Source of the DNA: Rugamonas sp045984285
Lineage (GTDB): Bacteria; Pseudomonadota; Gammaproteobacteria; Burkholderiales; Burkholderiaceae_D
Length of the DNA: 64,000 bases
Reading direction: 5' to 3'
Assembly (NCBI RefSeq): GCF_045984285.3
Contig: NZ_JBJQIK030000012.1
Coordinates: forward strand, 78,401-142,400
Position 1 is the first letter of the stretch; each line of letters begins with the position of its first letter. Shown in pieces: positions 1 to 9,035 of the stretch. The notes below the pieces were generated by a model. It was not told the DNA's origin. It saw only the letters and a list, made by a program, of their open reading frames with translations, and ran no database searches. The position numbers were made by a program, and so were the translations under genes.

Positions 1-333
1 CATTTCGGCTCTTCGTAAGTGACGATTGTTAAAGATTGCCCAGGAATGCAATCAATTTGCATGTTGACCACATCCACTGTTCCTTGCTGCTACGCAAGAC
101 CTGACAGTAGCAAACAATGACTGCGAATGCAAAAAATGGAGACGAAACGGCGATAAGCTGTCGTTTTTCGTCCCTGTTTCACAGTTGCAAACTGTGATTA
201 TCTGTGTATTTTCTGAAATTATAGATGGCTTCATTGCCACACGGCAAGCAAATTCTGCCTAAATTCTACGCAAACTTACTTTGTATGGGGAATTCGCCAC
301 AATGCCTACAAATGCATTGTGAAACAGGCAAAT
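1..333. other. AT-richer intergenic stretch downstream of dusA
   Basis: This stretch is clearly lower in GC than the genes around it. No open frame in it looks coding; the 62-codon minus-strand frame has no family resemblance I recognise. The first three bases read ATG on the minus strand, preceded by a weak purine-rich AGAG, so a gene may start here and run leftwards out of the window. That cannot be tested from this sequence. Confidence 0.4.
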
Positions 334-1344
334 TCAAGACAAATGAGGGGTGCGCTGCAGTGCTTCCCGAAGCAATTCCGGGTTACCGGATGCAAGCCGC
401 TTGCTGTCGGACAGGGTCTGGCGGAAGGACTTGGCGCCGGGCAGGCCCTGCATCAGGCCCAGCATATGGCGGGTGATGGAATTGAGTTTGAGGCCGCGTC
501 CGCCCTCTTTCGCCAGCTGGGCAGCGATGTAGGGAATCATCGCCTCCAGCACTTCAAGGCGGGATTTGACAGGGTCGGTGCTGCCGTAATAGCGCTGGTC
601 GAAACCGGCCATCAGGTAGGGGTTGTGGTAGGCCTCGCGGCCCAGCATCACGCCATCCACATGGCGCAGGTGCTCGTCGATCTCGGCTTCGGTCTTGATG
701 CCGCCGTTGATCAGGATTTCGAACTGCGGGAAGTCGCGCTTGAGCTGGTAGGCGTACTCATATTTGAGCGGCGGGATCTCGCGGTTCTCTTTCGGCGACA
801 GCCCTTTCAGGATCGCATTCCTGGCATGCACGATGAAAGTCGTGCAGCCGCCTTCGGCCACCGTGCCCACAAAGTCGCGCACGAAATCGTAGCTCTCGCT
901 CTGGTCGATGCCGATGCGGTGCTTGACCGTGACATCGATGCTCACCGCGTCGCGCATGGCCTTCACGCAGTCGCGCACCAGCTCCGGCTCGGCCATCAGG
1001 CAGGCGCCGAACGCGCCCTTCTGCACGCGCTCCGAAGGGCAGCCGCAATTCAGGTTGATCTCGTCATAGCCCCATTTTTCGCCCAGCTTCGCGCTGACGG
1101 CCAGGTCGTGCGGGTCGCTGCCGCCCAGCTGCAGGGCGACCGGGTGCTCTTCCTCATTGAAGCGCAGGTGGCGCTCAACATCGCCGTACACCAGCGCGCC
1201 CGTCGTCACCATCTCCGTGTACAGCCAGGTGTGCTTGCTGATATGGCGGTGGAATACGCGGCAATGGCGGTCGGTCCAGTCCATCATGGGCGCCACGCTG
1301 AGGCGGCGGCCGCGTGGCGCGGTAGTCGTAGCGGTGTCGGTCAT
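334..1344 (-). CDS. dusA: tRNA-dihydrouridine(20/20a) synthase DusA
   Basis: FMN-dependent enzyme that reduces uridine 20/20a in the D-loop of tRNAs to dihydrouridine in the cytoplasm. The protein is about 336 residues, normal for DusA. It opens with the family signature LSVAPMMDWTDRHCR. It has NLNCGCPSERVQ, holding the catalytic Cys of the GCPS motif, then the DusA-type GAFGACLM. Later come KHRIG and INGGI (phosphate/FMN binding) and GVMLGREAYHNPYL. The open frame extends 16 codons upstream, but MTDTATTT fits homologues and leaves room for the promoter at 1375-1403. The gene is divergent from the TonB receptor that follows. Confidence 0.95.
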   Translation of the reverse strand: MTDTATTTAPRGRRLSVAPMMDWTDRHCRVFHRHISKHTWLYTEMVTTGALVYGDVERHLRFNEEEHPVALQLGGSDPHDLAVSAKLGEKWGYDEINLNCGCPSERVQKGAFGACLMAEPELVRDCVKAMRDAVSIDVTVKHRIGIDQSESYDFVRDFVGTVAEGGCTTFIVHARNAILKGLSPKENREIPPLKYEYAYQLKRDFPQFEILINGGIKTEAEIDEHLRHVDGVMLGREAYHNPYLMAGFDQRYYGSTDPVKSRLEVLEAMIPYIAAQLAKEGGRGLKLNSITRHMLGLMQGLPGAKSFRQTLSDSKRLASGNPELLREALQRTPHLS

Positions 1345-1374
1345 GCTGGCTATGAATCGAAAGAAGGACCGGAC

Positions 1375-1403
1375 ATTATACCGGCATCGCATTTACCTGT
1401 CTT
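1375..1403 (-). promoter_or_regulatory. Predicted sigma-70 promoter of dusA
   Basis: On the minus strand a perfect -10 TATAAT (1375-1380) lies 17 bp from AAGACA (1398-1403), which matches 4 of 6 bases of the -35 consensus. It lies about 30 bp upstream of the dusA start. Its position supports the shorter dusA start, because the longer frame would run through the promoter. Confidence 0.6.
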
Positions 1404-1465
1404 TACAACGCTGTTACACAACGGACATATTTGCTCACGAGCCGTCGGCTACAATCGTCGTCGAT

Positions 1466-3790
1466 ATGAAACCGACAATCTCGCCCCGCTCCGGCGCCGG
1501 CGCGCTCCTGCTGTGTGCCGGCGCCGCCTTCGCCCAGACTACACCCGTTCCACCAGCCCAGCCAGCCAAACCGCCAGCAACGCCGACTGCAACGCCTCCC
1601 GTCACCGCCGAGCCGCCGGCCGGTACGACGCCGAGCGTGACCGTCTCCGCTGAACGGCCCACCAACCGCATCGACCGCCAGGTCTACGATGTGAAGTCCG
1701 ATGCCGCGGCCAGCAACAACTCCGCCGCCGATGCGCTGAACAATGTGCCGTCCGTGAACGTCGATCCCGACGGCTCGCTGACGCTGCGCGGCAGCAGCAA
1801 TGTGCAGGTCTATGTGGACGGCAAGCCCTCGGCCATGATGCAGGGCGATAACCGCGGCCCTGCCCTGCAGTCGATTCCGGCGGAAGACCTGGAGTCGGTG
1901 GAGGTGATCAACAATCCCGGCGCCCAGTTCGGCAACGAAGGCGGCGGCGGCCCGATCATCAACCTGGTGATGCGTCGCTCGCGCCGTCCGGGCGGCTTTG
2001 GCGTGGTGAACGCGAACGTGGGCACCGAAGGGCGCTATAACAGCGCGCTGTCCGGCTCCTATAACGAAGGCCTGTGGGGCTTCCAGGGCGGCGTCAATGT
2101 GCGCCACGACGGCCGCAACTCGGTGGGCGACGCAATCCGCGACCGCGTGGACCAGCGCACCGGCGCCCTCTCGCACAACACCCAGACTTCCTCCTCCTCG
2201 GGCCTGAACGACAACGCCGCCATGAATGCGGGCGTGACCTATAACCTGGGCGACAAGGACACCCTGGGCGCGCAGCTCACGTATTCCAAGCGCAGCAACG
2301 ATGCACATGGCAGCGACCGCTACCTGTCGCTCAACGAAGCGCAGGACGTAACCAGCGACTACACCCGCAGCACGCGCCGCGAAGGCGATGGCAAGACCTG
2401 GTCGTGGAATGCGCGCTGGGACCACAAGGGCGACACGAACGGCGAAATCTTCAAGATGGACCTGCGCATGTCGTCCGCCGACGTGAATGCCGACAGCGCC
2501 TATCGCAATGTTTACGCGGTGCGCCCGCCCACCGGCGTGAACCTGGACAGCGCGCAGCAGAGCGACAACCTGACCCGCATCATCGACTACAGCGGCGACT
2601 ACGAGCTGCCGACCGCCAGGGGCATCATCAAGCTGGGCTACAAGATTGCGCAGAACGAGAACGACACGTCGAACGAATACACCAATATCGATCCCGTGAC
2701 GCAGGTGGGCACGCCGAACGCGCTGCGCAGCAACCAGTTCGAGCTGAAGGAAGTGGTGACGGCGGTCTATGGCTCCTACCAGATGCGCCTCAACGAGAAA
2801 TGGGGCGTGCTGGGTGGCCTGCGCGCCGAGCACACCGAGATGGACATCGACCAGCTGACCGCCAAAGTCAGCGCATCGAACAGCTACACCAACCTGATTC
2901 CCAGCTTCTTCGCCACCTACAAATACAGCGACGACACCCAGCTGCGCTTCGCTTACGCGCACCGCCTGCGCCGGCCCAACGCAGCCGACCTGAATCCCGT
3001 GGTGCTGTACCGCGATGAGCTGAACGTTTCGTCGGGTAATCCGAAGCTCAAGCCTGCGCAAACGGATTCCTTCGAACTGGGTTACGAGAGCCGCCTGTTC
3101 GGCCTGGAAGCGAACCTGCGCGGCTACTACCGCAAGGAGACCGACTCCATCCTCGACCGCAAGTACTTCATCAGCGATACCGTGCTGCTGACCACGCGCG
3201 ACAACGCCGGCAGCACGACTTCCGGCGGCATGGAGTTTTCGCTGACCGGCAAGCTGATGCCGACGCTCACGCTGAACGCCAGCGGCAATGTGGCGCGCAG
3301 CGAACAGACGGTGCTTGAGATGGATGGCTCGCAGAGCAAACGCAATGCCTCCACGCTGACCGGCCGCCTGCGCCTGAACTGGCAGGCCACGCCAAGCGAT
3401 ATGGTGCAGGCAGCCGTGCAGACACAGGGCAAAACGCTGACCGGCCAGGGCTACCGCGAGCCGAATACCACCGTGAACCTGACGCTGCGCCACGCCTTCA
3501 ACAACCAGCTGGCGGCGGTGCTGACCGTTACCGACATCTTCGACCAGAACAGGATCCGCACCGTCACCGATACCTTCGCCCTGCGCGAAACGTCGACCCG
3601 CCGCTTTGACGGCCGCGTGGCCTACATCGGCCTGCAATACCGATTCGGCGGCCTGCCGCAGAACGGCAGCCAGATGCGCCAGCGTGGCCCCGGCGGCCCG
3701 GGGATGGGCCCGGGGATGGGGCCGGGAATGGGCCCGGGGGGAATGGGACCTGGCGGCATGGGCCCGGGCGGCGGCGGCTTCGGCTCCTGA
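1466..3790 (+). CDS. TonB-dependent outer-membrane receptor with Gly/Met/Pro-rich C-terminal tail
   Basis: Outer-membrane beta-barrel receptor of about 774 residues, of the outer_membrane_beta-barrel/TonB-plug type. The start at MKPTISPRSG gives a signal peptide ending near AAFAQ; the frame is open further upstream but overlaps dusA. A Pro/Thr/Ala-rich linker follows, then a plug domain with VPSVNVDPDGSLTLRG, VQVYVDGKP and IPAEDLESVEVINNPGAQFG. The barrel carries the usual LRFAYAHRLRRP and SGNPKLKPAQTDSFELGY motifs and ends near YIGLQYRFGG. About 35 further residues consist mainly of GPGM/GPGG repeats, which is odd because the outer-membrane insertion signal is normally at the very C-terminus. 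The substrate is unknown. A TACAAT hexamer at 1450-1455 lies too close to the ATG for a normal leader. Confidence 0.85.
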   Translation: MKPTISPRSGAGALLLCAGAAFAQTTPVPPAQPAKPPATPTATPPVTAEPPAGTTPSVTVSAERPTNRIDRQVYDVKSDAAASNNSAADALNNVPSVNVDPDGSLTLRGSSNVQVYVDGKPSAMMQGDNRGPALQSIPAEDLESVEVINNPGAQFGNEGGGGPIINLVMRRSRRPGGFGVVNANVGTEGRYNSALSGSYNEGLWGFQGGVNVRHDGRNSVGDAIRDRVDQRTGALSHNTQTSSSSGLNDNAAMNAGVTYNLGDKDTLGAQLTYSKRSNDAHGSDRYLSLNEAQDVTSDYTRSTRREGDGKTWSWNARWDHKGDTNGEIFKMDLRMSSADVNADSAYRNVYAVRPPTGVNLDSAQQSDNLTRIIDYSGDYELPTARGIIKLGYKIAQNENDTSNEYTNIDPVTQVGTPNALRSNQFELKEVVTAVYGSYQMRLNEKWGVLGGLRAEHTEMDIDQLTAKVSASNSYTNLIPSFFATYKYSDDTQLRFAYAHRLRRPNAADLNPVVLYRDELNVSSGNPKLKPAQTDSFELGYESRLFGLEANLRGYYRKETDSILDRKYFISDTVLLTTRDNAGSTTSGGMEFSLTGKLMPTLTLNASGNVARSEQTVLEMDGSQSKRNASTLTGRLRLNWQATPSDMVQAAVQTQGKTLTGQGYREPNTTVNLTLRHAFNNQLAAVLTVTDIFDQNRIRTVTDTFALRETSTRRFDGRVAYIGLQYRFGGLPQNGSQMRQRGPGGPGMGPGMGPGMGPGGMGPGGMGPGGGGFGS

Positions 3791-3811
3791 TTCGCCGGAA
3801 GCGCTGCGCCG

Positions 3812-5968
3812 CTACGGCGCTGCGCCGAACAGCGCGGCCACCCTCCTCATGCGCTGCGCGGCCTCGCCGTGCAGCGGTCCTGCCGCAGTCATGATCTGGT
3901 GAACGCCTGCCAGCCCCCTGCTGCGCGCCTCGCTGTCCGCCGGCAGCAGCGAAGGCAAAGCTTCCATCGCCTTCTCCTCATCCAGCTGCAGGATCATGTT
4001 CTGTTCCTGCACAATCTCCTTGAAACGCGCCAGCGGCAAGCGCTCCTTTGCGGGCAGGCGCTGGCGCAGTTCGCGCAGCGTGGCGAAGGCACGTTCGTCC
4101 GCCACCCGCAGTTCCGGGCTGCGCGCGATGTAGAGAATGGCGCGCAGCACCGCTTCCCTTTCACCGCCCGCATGCAGGCGCTTCGCCGCCTCGGTGCGCT
4201 GCGCCGCCAGCACGGATTCGCGCGCCAGGTCGCGGCCGATGCGCTGGCGCGCCTTGCCTGAGGCCTCGTTGCCAAGACCGACCAGGGCCTGCAGCAAGGG
4301 CTGGCCATAGGCGGACAGGAAGAATGCTTCTTCAAACTGGTCGCGCACAGCCTTGTACTGGTCCAGCGTGGCGACGATCTGCGCAGCCATGGCCTCCTGC
4401 AGCTTGAGGAAAACATTGTCTTCGCCTGCGGGCTTGCGTTGCGCGCGCACCTGTTCCGCCAGCGCCGCCACGCCCGCCATTAAGGGATTCCTGTCCGACA
4501 GCAGGCCATAGCGCAGGCGGTAGGGGTGCAGGTCGCGCAGCGCCTGCGCCACCGGTTCGCTCACCGCCGCTTTCACCAGCGGGCTGACGAAGGTGCGGTA
4601 CAGGCCGAGATTGATTTCGGACAGCCGCGCCACCGTGGCGAAGCGGCGCTCATCGGCTTCGTCGTTGCCGCCCAGCGCGCGCAGGTCGTCGAGGAAGCGG
4701 CGCTCGAAACGCACCACATAGTCGCCCGCCGCCAGCTCCGCATTCGCGGTACCGGCATCCTTCTGCACAAAGACAGCTTCGTACAAGCCCGGCGGCAGCA
4801 GGTCGATCAGGTCCATCGAACGCGCAAACTCGCTGTGCTCCTTGTTCGCTACCGAAGCCGACACGAAGATGCCAAGGTGGCCAATGCTCTGGTGCAGGGA
4901 GTAGATGACGGTCTGCCCTGCCGCCACCATGGCCGCATCGTCTTCGTACAGGTCGAGCACCCAGCCCAGCGCCTGCTGCGGCGGCGTGATGTCATCGCCC
5001 CAGGAGCAGAACACGATAATGGGCGAGCTGATATTGCGCAGGTCGATGCGGCGGCCTTCGCTGTCGTGCAGGGTGCCGTTACTGAGGCGGTTGCCGACGA
5101 AGAGATTGTCCGCGATGTACTGCATTTCGTGGGCATTCAGCAGCACCGGCGTGCCCCACCACTTTTCGAAATCGAGGAAGCGCTGCGCCTCCGTGTCCAC
5201 GTTCGCATAGACGTGGTAGTCCTTCTTCCACCAGGTGTTGGAAGGATTCATCATCTCGAAGTTGTTGACGAGGTGGGCGCCGTCGAACTTGCCGTTGCCA
5301 AGATCGCCCGACAGGGCGGTAAGCCAGGTGCCGCCCAGCAGGCCGCCCAGGTAGCGCAGCGGACTGCCGCCGCGCACTCCGCCCCAGTAGGACAGCGGCG
5401 CACCGGCCAGCATCAGCGGTCCCACGATGTCCGGGCGCAGCGCCGCCGTCATCATGATCTGCCAGCCGGCCTGGCAATTGCCGATCAGCGCAGGCTTGCC
5501 TTCCGCATCGGGATGCAGCGAGGCCACCAGCTCGATGAAATGCGCCTCGGCGCGGCACACATCCTCAATCGTCTGCGTGGGCTCGGGCTGCGGCAGGAAG
5601 CCGACGAAATAGCAGGGATGGCCCGCTTTCAATACTACGCCGATTTCGCTGTCCTGCTTCATGCCGCCGATGCCGGGACCGTGCCCTGCGCGCGGATCGA
5701 ACACGATGAAGGGCCGCTTGTCCGGATCGATTTCCACGCCGTCCGGCGGCACGATACGCAGCAGGCCGTAGTTGACGGGGCGCGGCAGGGTACTGCCGTC
5801 CACCAGCAGCTCGAACTGGAAGCTCAGTACATGCGGCGCCGTCTCGGCCGCACGTTCATTGCTCTCGTTGCCGCGCTGCCGCTGCACGTCCAGCATGAGG
5901 ATGGAACGCTGCCAGGCGTCGATCCAGTATTCGGTGGCCTGCCTTGCCAGCTGCAGCGGGTCGGTCAT
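3812..5968 (-). CDS. DUF3141 domain alpha/beta-hydrolase, PHA-synthase-like
   Basis: A 718-residue protein of the DUF3141 family. The N-terminal half is an alpha/beta-hydrolase fold related to class III poly(3-hydroxyalkanoate) synthases. A Cys-type lipase box GNCQAG places the likely nucleophile at C165. CSWGDD (D325/D326) and SIGH (H364) supply candidate acid and histidine residues. The oxyanion region GPGIGGMKQDSE follows a DPRAGHGPG loop. The C-terminal third (about 400-718) is predicted mostly helical, with no catalytic motif I can see. The start is supported by AGGAG seven bases upstream. No phaC, phaP or phaR neighbour is present, so a role in polyester metabolism is inference from fold only. 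It converges with the upstream TonB receptor. Confidence 0.8.
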   Translation of the reverse strand: MTDPLQLARQATEYWIDAWQRSILMLDVQRQRGNESNERAAETAPHVLSFQFELLVDGSTLPRPVNYGLLRIVPPDGVEIDPDKRPFIVFDPRAGHGPGIGGMKQDSEIGVVLKAGHPCYFVGFLPQPEPTQTIEDVCRAEAHFIELVASLHPDAEGKPALIGNCQAGWQIMMTAALRPDIVGPLMLAGAPLSYWGGVRGGSPLRYLGGLLGGTWLTALSGDLGNGKFDGAHLVNNFEMMNPSNTWWKKDYHVYANVDTEAQRFLDFEKWWGTPVLLNAHEMQYIADNLFVGNRLSNGTLHDSEGRRIDLRNISSPIIVFCSWGDDITPPQQALGWVLDLYEDDAAMVAAGQTVIYSLHQSIGHLGIFVSASVANKEHSEFARSMDLIDLLPPGLYEAVFVQKDAGTANAELAAGDYVVRFERRFLDDLRALGGNDEADERRFATVARLSEINLGLYRTFVSPLVKAAVSEPVAQALRDLHPYRLRYGLLSDRNPLMAGVAALAEQVRAQRKPAGEDNVFLKLQEAMAAQIVATLDQYKAVRDQFEEAFFLSAYGQPLLQALVGLGNEASGKARQRIGRDLARESVLAAQRTEAAKRLHAGGEREAVLRAILYIARSPELRVADERAFATLRELRQRLPAKERLPLARFKEIVQEQNMILQLDEEKAMEALPSLLPADSEARSRGLAGVHQIMTAAGPLHGEAAQRMRRVAALFGAAP

Positions 5969-6002
5969 GGTGCTCTCCTGTGCCTTGATGAGCCTACTGT
6001 AA

Positions 6003-6041
6003 CAAAAAACCGCCGGTCCTTGCGGAGGCGGCGGTTTTTTT
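6003..6041 (-). terminator. Rho-independent terminator of typA
   Basis: On the minus strand, AAAACCGCCG and CGGCGGTTTT form a GC-rich stem with a 12-nt loop followed by a T run. It lies directly downstream of the typA stop codon and upstream of the DUF3141 gene, separating the two transcripts. Confidence 0.85.
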
Positions 6042-6058
6042 GAGCTGCGGAGAGCGGC

Positions 6059-7894
6059 TTATGCGCTTTCGCGGGAGGCCTTCTTGCGCTCGTGCTCTTT
6101 CAGGAAGCGCTTGCGCAGGCGGATCGACTTCGGCGTGATCTCCACCAGTTCGTCGTCCTCGATGAATTCCACTGCGTATTCCAGCGACATCTGGATCGGC
6201 GTCACCAGGCGCACGGCTTCGTCGGTGCCGGAGGCGCGCACGTTGGTCAGCTGCTTGCCCTTGATCGGGTTCACCACCAGGTCATTGTCGCGCGAGTGGA
6301 TGCCGATGATCATGCCTTCGTACACCGGGTCGTTGTGCGACACGAACATGCGGCCGCGGTCCTGCAGCTTCCACAGTGCGTAGGCAACGGCCTGGCCGTC
6401 GTCCTGGGAGATCAGCACGCCGTTGTGGCGGCCGGCCAGTTCGCCCTTGCTGTTGTCGACCGGTGCGTAAGCATCGAACACGTGCGACATCAGGCCGGTG
6501 CCGCGGGTCAGGGTCATGAACTCGCCCTGGAAGCCGATCAGGCCACGGGCAGGAATACGGTACTCAAGGCGCACGCGGCCCTTGCCGTCCGATTCCATGT
6601 TCTGCAGGTCGCCACGGCGGCGGCCCAGTTCTTCCATCACGCCGCCCTGGTTGGCTTCTTCCACGTCAACCGACAGCATTTCATACGGCTCGTGGCGCAC
6701 GCCATCAACCATCTTGAACACCACGCGCGGACGCGACACGGCCAGCTCGAAACCTTCGCGGCGCATGTTTTCCAGCAGGATGGTCAGGTGCAGCTCGCCG
6801 CGGCCCGACACTTCGAAGATGGTGTCGTCGTCTGTCGGCGCAACGCGCAGCGCCACGTTCGATTTCAGTTCCTTGTCCAGGCGGTCGCGCAGCTGGCGCG
6901 AGGTCACGAACTTGCCTTCGCGGCCAGCCAGCGGCGAGGTGTTGACCATGAAGTTCATGGTCAGCGTTGGTTCATCGACGGTCAGCATCGGCAGCGGATC
7001 GATATTGTCCGGTGCGCAGATGGTGGAGCCGATACCGATTTCTTCGATACCGTTGATCAGCACGATGTCGCCGGCGACGGCTTCATCGACCAGCACGCGC
7101 TCCAGGCCCTTGAAGTTCAGCACCTGGTTGATGCGGCCCTTGATCGGGGTCGCGCCCGGACCGTCCACCACCACCACGTCCTGGCCCGCTTTCACGCGGC
7201 CACGGGAGATGCGGCCGATGCCGATCTTGCCCACGTAGGAGGAGTAGTCCAGCGAGGTGATTTGCATCTGCAGCGGGCCGTCCGGATTGTCGTCGCGCAC
7301 CGGCACGTATTTCAGGATCGCTTCGAACAGCGGCTTCATGTCGCCGCCGCGCACGGATTCATCCAGGCCGGCATAGCCGTTCAGGCCCGATGCGTAGATG
7401 ATAGGGAAGTCCAGCTGTTCGTCGTTGGCGCCCAGCTTGTCGAACAGTTCGAAGGTCTGGTTGATGGCCCAGTCGGCGCGCGCGCCAGGACGGTCGATCT
7501 TGTTCACGACGACGATAGGCTTCAGGCCCAGGGCCAGCGCCTTGCGGGTCACGAAACGGGTCTGCGGCATCGGGCCTTCCTGGGCATCGACCAGCAGCAG
7601 CACCGAGTCCACCATCGACAGCACGCGCTCCACCTCGCCGCCGAAGTCGGCGTGGCCCGGAGTGTCGACGATGTTGATGTGGGTGCCTTCGTATTCAACG
7701 GCGCAATTCTTCGACAGAATCGTAATGCCGCGCTCTTTTTCGAGGTCGTTCGAGTCCATGACACGGGTATCGACCTGCTGGTTTTCACGGAAAGTACCCG
7801 ACTGGCGCAGCAGCTGGTCCACGAGGGTGGTCTTGCCATGGTCAACGTGAGCGATGATGGCGATGTTACGAATTGCGCGTTTGGAATTAGACAT
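6059..7894 (-). CDS. typA: Translational GTPase TypA/BipA
   Basis: Ribosome-associated GTPase of 611 residues, the normal family length. In other bacteria it assists 50S assembly and translation under stress and cold. The G domain has G1 AHVDHGKT, switch II DTPGHADFGGEVER and G4 NKIDRPGAR. EF-G-like domains follow, with the characteristic SGRGELHLTILLENMRREGFE and RGLIGFQGEFMT. The basic C-terminus RLRKRFLKEHERKKAS is typical of BipA. It is transcribed alone, between its own promoter (7945-7950) and terminator (6003-6041). Confidence 0.98.
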   Translation of the reverse strand: MSNSKRAIRNIAIIAHVDHGKTTLVDQLLRQSGTFRENQQVDTRVMDSNDLEKERGITILSKNCAVEYEGTHINIVDTPGHADFGGEVERVLSMVDSVLLLVDAQEGPMPQTRFVTRKALALGLKPIVVVNKIDRPGARADWAINQTFELFDKLGANDEQLDFPIIYASGLNGYAGLDESVRGGDMKPLFEAILKYVPVRDDNPDGPLQMQITSLDYSSYVGKIGIGRISRGRVKAGQDVVVVDGPGATPIKGRINQVLNFKGLERVLVDEAVAGDIVLINGIEEIGIGSTICAPDNIDPLPMLTVDEPTLTMNFMVNTSPLAGREGKFVTSRQLRDRLDKELKSNVALRVAPTDDDTIFEVSGRGELHLTILLENMRREGFELAVSRPRVVFKMVDGVRHEPYEMLSVDVEEANQGGVMEELGRRRGDLQNMESDGKGRVRLEYRIPARGLIGFQGEFMTLTRGTGLMSHVFDAYAPVDNSKGELAGRHNGVLISQDDGQAVAYALWKLQDRGRMFVSHNDPVYEGMIIGIHSRDNDLVVNPIKGKQLTNVRASGTDEAVRLVTPIQMSLEYAVEFIEDDELVEITPKSIRLRKRFLKEHERKKASRESA

Positions 7895-7944
7895 GATTAG
7901 TGTATTTACAGAAAAACTGTGAGTGCGGCTGCACTGAACCCACT

Positions 7945-7956
7945 ATTATAGCATGC
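7945..7956 (-). promoter_or_regulatory. Extended -10 promoter element of typA
   Basis: The minus strand reads TGCTATAAT, an extended -10 with a perfect TATAAT at 7945-7950, about 50 bp upstream of the typA start. No good -35 is visible at 16-18 bp, which is common for extended -10 promoters. Confidence 0.6.
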
Positions 7957-8052
7957 TGCGCTGCACCCAACCATCGCCGTCCGGCTTTTGATATAGATCA
8001 GTTGTTTGCCTGCGCGCCGCCACCAAGCCAGCCGCGTGTTGTCCAACCCAGG

Positions 8053-9027
8053 ATGGACAACTACGACAGCCCATGGAAGACGGCAATTACCGAATGCTTC
8101 GGCGATTTCCTCGCCTTCTTTTTCCCTGCTGCGCACGCGGCCATCGACTGGCAAAGCACGCCGGTTTTCCTTGACCAGGAACTGGCGCAGCTGAGCCGCG
8201 CCGCCCGCGTCGGCCGCCGCCGGCTGGACAAGCTGGTCCGCGTTGCCACTCTGGACCGCTCGCCCCGGCTGGTCTATATCCACATCGAGGTGCAAGGACA
8301 GCGCGAGCGCGATTTTGCCGAGCGCCTGTTCACCTATCACTACCGCCTGTATGACCGCTACCGCTGCCCTATTTCCAGCCTGGTGGTGCTGGCCGATGCC
8401 AGCACAGGCTGGCGGCCCTGCGAATTTCGGTATGAACTTTTCGACTGCAGGCTATGTCTAAGCTTTCCAGTAGTGAAGCTACTAGATTATCAGGGCCGCA
8501 TGACAGAGCTGTTACGAAGTGAAAACATGTTCGCGCTTGTTACGGCAGCCCATTTGATGACGCGGGCAACGAGTCATCAGTTGACACAACGCGCCGACGT
8601 GAAACTCATACTCGCGAGTTTGCTGTACGAGAAGCACTGGTGCGCTCAACGCGTCATTACCACAATGCGCGTGCTCGACTGGATGATGGCGCTGCCAGAG
8701 GAGCTGCAGCGCTCGTTTGAGGATCAGATTCTGTTTCTGGAAGGAGTGAAGAAGATGCCTTACATGGATTCATGGCAGCGCCACGGCTGGGAACGCGGGC
8801 ATGCCGAAGGGCGACACGAGGGCCTGGTGGAAGGCCGCCACGAAGGTTTGCAGGAGGGTTTGATCGCGGCGCGCCGCGAAATACTTGAAGCCCTGCTTTA
8901 CGCCCGTTTCGGACCGTTGCCCGCCGAGACGCGGAAGCGTATCGCCTGCGCTGCATCCGACGAACTGCTGGTTTGGAATCTCCGTACCCTGGATGCGGAT
9001 ACGCTGGACGACATCTTCGCCTACTGA
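8053..9027 (+). CDS. Rpn-family (PD-D/EXK) recombination-promoting nuclease / transposase-like protein
   Basis: About 324 residues resembling the Rpn/YhgA-like family of PD-(D/E)XK nucleases, formerly called putative transposases. The N-terminal nuclease half has RRLDKLV (D59) followed by VYIHIEVQGQ (E79, Q81), the D...ExQ core of the fold. The C-terminus carries the family's EG-rich repeat (GHAEGRHEGLVEGRHEG) followed by a helical tail. The start MDNYDSPWK fits family members; the open frame runs 51 codons further upstream into the typA promoter region. Bases around 8430-8720 use noticeably more AT-rich codons than the flanks, suggesting a mosaic gene. It converges on truB with an 8-nt gap and is probably an accessory gene. 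Confidence 0.7.
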   Translation: MDNYDSPWKTAITECFGDFLAFFFPAAHAAIDWQSTPVFLDQELAQLSRAARVGRRRLDKLVRVATLDRSPRLVYIHIEVQGQRERDFAERLFTYHYRLYDRYRCPISSLVVLADASTGWRPCEFRYELFDCRLCLSFPVVKLLDYQGRMTELLRSENMFALVTAAHLMTRATSHQLTQRADVKLILASLLYEKHWCAQRVITTMRVLDWMMALPEELQRSFEDQILFLEGVKKMPYMDSWQRHGWERGHAEGRHEGLVEGRHEGLQEGLIAARREILEALLYARFGPLPAETRKRIACAASDELLVWNLRTLDADTLDDIFAY

Positions 9028-9035
9028 GCACGGGG

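Noticed and set aside
1157..1465. Upstream extension of the first TonB receptor frame (103 codons)
   Set aside because: It overlaps dusA and its promoter, and the signal peptide begins at 1466.
3690..3785. Short tandem GGC/ATG-rich repeat that could be a microsatellite outside coding sequence
   Set aside because: It is in frame and encodes the receptor tail; reported as a property of that gene instead.
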